Shown here in pieces: positions 31,061-32,927 of a stretch of 32,927 bases of DNA (position 1 is the first letter of the stretch; each line of letters starts with the position of its first letter). The stretch covers positions 1-32,927 of the forward strand of contig JAUQPV010000004.1 in NCBI GenBank assembly GCA_030550225.1, written 5' to 3'. The notes below the pieces were generated by a model that was not told where the DNA came from, ran no database searches, and saw nothing but the letters and a program-made list of their open reading frames with translations. The DNA is from Acidobacteriota bacterium. GTDB taxonomy: Bacteria > Acidobacteriota > HRBIN11. A program made the position numbers and the translations under genes.

Positions 31061-32808
31061 GCTTCTAAGGTCTGGACCCGAAGCAGGCTGGCGAACACGG
31101 AGTCTCGCCGAAGCAGTTCCCGGGGCGGACCCTCTTCGACGATCTGGCCATCCCACAGAACGATGACCCGGTCGACGGCCGGGAGCGTGTACAGGCGATG
31201 GGCGATCAGGAGGACCGTGCGGCCCTGGGTGACGGACTCGATGAGCTCGTAGAGGTCGCGTTCGGTCTGGGGGTCCAGGGCCGAGAGGGCCTCGTCCAGG
31301 ATGAGGACTTGGGGGTCAGTGGCGATGCCCCGTAGGACGGCGATGGCTTGGCGTTCGCTTTGGGCCAAATTGCTCCCCCGTTCGTGCAGGGCCTCGTGAA
31401 GCTTCTGGTGAAGGCCCCGGACGAGAGCATTGTGTTGGAGCCGTTGGAACCACCGTTCCAGCTCGGCGCGGGCCGTCCCGTCGTGGTAGAGCAGGATGTT
31501 CTGGAGGACGGTCTCCGAAAAGAGGAAGGGCTCTTGGAAGATCATGCGAATGGTCCGGCGAAGGTCGCGAGCGTGGACCTCTTGGATCGACTGACGGCCG
31601 AAGTCGATGGAACCCAGGGTCGGGTCGTAGAGTCGGAGTAGGAGGGCGGCCAAAGTCGTTTTTCCGGCGCCGGTCGGTCCGACGATGGCGACCCGCTCAC
31701 CAGGACGGATGACAAGATTCACGTCTTTGAGGACCCAGGGCCCATCCGGCGTATACCGAAAGGTCACGTGACGGAAGGCGATGGGGGCCGGGCCGGCGAC
31801 GCGGAGGGGCTGACCTCGGTAGGCCGGGTCGGGCGGCGTCTGATGAATTTCCTGGATGCGGGCCTCGGCCACGAAGGCCTGGAGGAAGGCGTTGTACTTG
31901 TCGCTCAGGTCGGCCAGGGGCTCGAAGAACCGCTGGACGTACTGGAAGAAGGCGACGAGCGTCCCCAGGGTCAGCCGACCTTCATAGAAGAGCCAGCCGC
32001 CCAGCACGAGGACCAAGACCGACGTCAAGACTTCCAGGGCGCGGATCACGGGATAGTACCAGGCGTAGTGAAGCACGGCCGAGACATAGGCCTGCGTATA
32101 ACCCCGGTTAAGGGCCTGAAGCTCCCGAAAAGCTTGTGCCTCGGCCTGGTGGACCTGGAGGGTCGGAATGCCCCCGATGTGCTCCTGCAGGAAGCCGTTC
32201 AGCCGCGCCAACCAGGTGCGGATGTCTTCCTGGGCCCGCTGGGCATACCGTTGGAAGAGGAAGCTCACGCCGACGACCATCAGGGCCGTCGCCGTGACGG
32301 ACAGGGCCAGGACGGGGCTGATCCACCAGAGGAGGCCGAAGATGGCGACGCTGGTCCCGACGTCGGCGATAATGCTGAGGATCCCCTGACCCAGGATTTC
32401 CTGGAGGGCGTCCACGTCGTTGGTCACGCGCGTGACCAGCTTCCCGGTCGGCTGACGCTGAAAGAAGGCGATGGGGAGGGTCAGGAGGTGGCGGAACGTG
32501 TGGCACCGCAGGTCCCGCATCGCCTGGTAGGCCGTGACGTCGATGAAGTAGCCCTGGAGGTACTGAAGCAAGCCGATCAGGCCCAGGGTCAGGGCGTACA
32601 CGCCCAAGAGCCAGAGGCTGGCCGACCATCGGCCCGGGACGAAGTACCGGTCGATGGCCAGTTTCGTCCAGATAGGAAGGGTCAGCTCGAGGCCGGCGAG
32701 GAGGCCCAGATAGACGAGGCCACCCAAGAATCGGTAGCGGTAGGGCCGGACGTAGGGCCACACCCGTCGGAGGAATGCTCGAACCGACATGCCTGCCGTC
32801 GTTCTCAT
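31000..32808 (-). CDS. ABC exporter half-transporter (fused membrane and ATPase domains)
   Basis: 602 aa type IV (MsbA/MDR-like) half-transporter. Six membrane helices (about residues 20-305) with coupling segments such as FFQRQPTGKLVTRVTNDVD, then a nucleotide-binding domain (about 345-590): Walker A VGPTGAGKTT, Q-loop MIFQEPFLFSETV, Walker B VLILDEALSALD with the catalytic Glu, H-loop LLIAHRL. The signature motif, LSGGQ in most members, reads LAQSERQ, so the composite ATP site that uses it should be degenerate. Starts with ATG 32808, overlapping the upstream gene's stop (ATGA); GGAG lies about 9 nt before it. ATG 32790 is an alternative. It ends in a Pro/Ala/Glu tail that overlaps hisIE. 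Confidence 0.95.
   Translation of the reverse strand: MRTTAGMSVRAFLRRVWPYVRPYRYRFLGGLVYLGLLAGLELTLPIWTKLAIDRYFVPGRWSASLWLLGVYALTLGLIGLLQYLQGYFIDVTAYQAMRDLRCHTFRHLLTLPIAFFQRQPTGKLVTRVTNDVDALQEILGQGILSIIADVGTSVAIFGLLWWISPVLALSVTATALMVVGVSFLFQRYAQRAQEDIRTWLARLNGFLQEHIGGIPTLQVHQAEAQAFRELQALNRGYTQAYVSAVLHYAWYYPVIRALEVLTSVLVLVLGGWLFYEGRLTLGTLVAFFQYVQRFFEPLADLSDKYNAFLQAFVAEARIQEIHQTPPDPAYRGQPLRVAGPAPIAFRHVTFRYTPDGPWVLKDVNLVIRPGERVAIVGPTGAGKTTLAALLLRLYDPTLGSIDFGRQSIQEVHARDLRRTIRMIFQEPFLFSETVLQNILLYHDGTARAELERWFQRLQHNALVRGLHQKLHEALHERGSNLAQSERQAIAVLRGIATDPQVLILDEALSALDPQTERDLYELIESVTQGRTVLLIAHRLYTLPAVDRVIVLWDGQIVEEGPPRELLRRDSVFASLLRVQTLEAYGSGRPAAPEDPPAAPEDA
31006..31046. repeat. 21-bp direct duplication inside two convergent overlapping genes
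   Basis: GTCTTCCGGGGCAGCCGGC (31006) recurs with one change at 31027, offset 21 nt or seven codons. It encodes SSGAAGG-SSGAAGR in hisIE on the + strand and PAAPEDP-PAAPEDA at the C-terminus of the ABC transporter on the - strand. Confidence 0.85.
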
Positions 32809-32927
32809 CGGGTCCGCTCCTGGGCCGGGGGTCCGTCCGAACGTTGCTGGAGTCGGAGCCACGTACGGAACCACTCGGAGGTCTGCAAGACCTCCCGGGG
32901 CGGGCCGTAAGCCTGCCACTGGCCCTC
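32805..32927 (-). CDS. C-terminal end of a second ABC exporter half-transporter (partial)
   Basis: The last 40 codons before TGA (32807-32805), open to the window edge. The fragment starts EGQWQAYGPPREVLQTSEWF and continues to LRLQQRSDG, the typical end of an ABC exporter nucleotide-binding domain (E-G-x...eL...s..f..l...Q). It overlaps the next gene by 4 nt. It is likely the partner subunit of a heterodimeric exporter. Confidence 0.8.
   Translation of the reverse strand, partial: EGQWQAYGPPREVLQTSEWFRTWLRLQQRSDGPPAQERTR

Overview
The window is a high-GC bacterial chromosome segment with three blocks. I cannot name the organism. The murE product carries the DNPR motif typical of meso-diaminopimelate-adding enzymes, FtsI carries a C-terminal PASTA domain, and the division and cell wall (dcw) genes are almost in E. 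coli order. This suggests an early-branching or poorly cultivated bacterial lineage, possibly near Acidobacteriota, but that is only a guess. There is no rRNA, tRNA, integrase or transposase gene, and the GC-rich coding style looks uniform.

Block 1 (1-4836, + strand) is a tightly coupled export operon: the 3' part of an unrecognised membrane protein, a MacA/HlyD-type membrane fusion protein, a MacB/LolD-type ATPase and two different FtsX/MacB-type permeases. Junctions are overlapping or very short.

Block 2 (4862-24756, - strand) is a full dcw cluster, read from right to left: mraZ, rsmH, ftsL, ftsI, murE, murF, mraY, murD, ftsW, murG, murC, murB, ftsQ, ftsA, ftsZ, ddl, rsmI. It makes the UDP-MurNAc-pentapeptide, lipid I and lipid II, and the FtsZ-FtsA-FtsQ-FtsL-FtsW-FtsI division machine. 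Compared with E. coli, murB sits between murC and ftsQ, and ddl follows ftsZ. A near-consensus promoter and a 10-bp-periodic set of TGGGA boxes lie just in front of mraZ, which is the expected site of MraZ autoregulation. The cluster is interrupted at two places by paired, inverted arrays of a 7-bp repeat (16485-16737 and 23148-23224), and it ends near a 60-bp palindromic element (5744-5803).

Block 3 (25004-31060, + strand, divergent from mraZ) is a histidine operon: hisZ, hisG (short form), hisC, hisB, hisH, hisA, hisF, hisIE. The hisD gene and a histidinol-phosphate phosphatase are not in the window. The 5' end of hisZ appears frameshifted, and HisB is divergent around its first active-site motif. 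The operon runs tail to tail into two ABC-exporter half-transporters on the - strand (31000-32927), which look like a heterodimeric pair with one degenerate ATP site.

The most interesting non-genic signals are the inverted heptamer arrays inside the dcw cluster, the MraZ operator and promoter, the hisZ frame change, and a 21-bp duplication that lengthens both hisIE and the convergent ABC gene.
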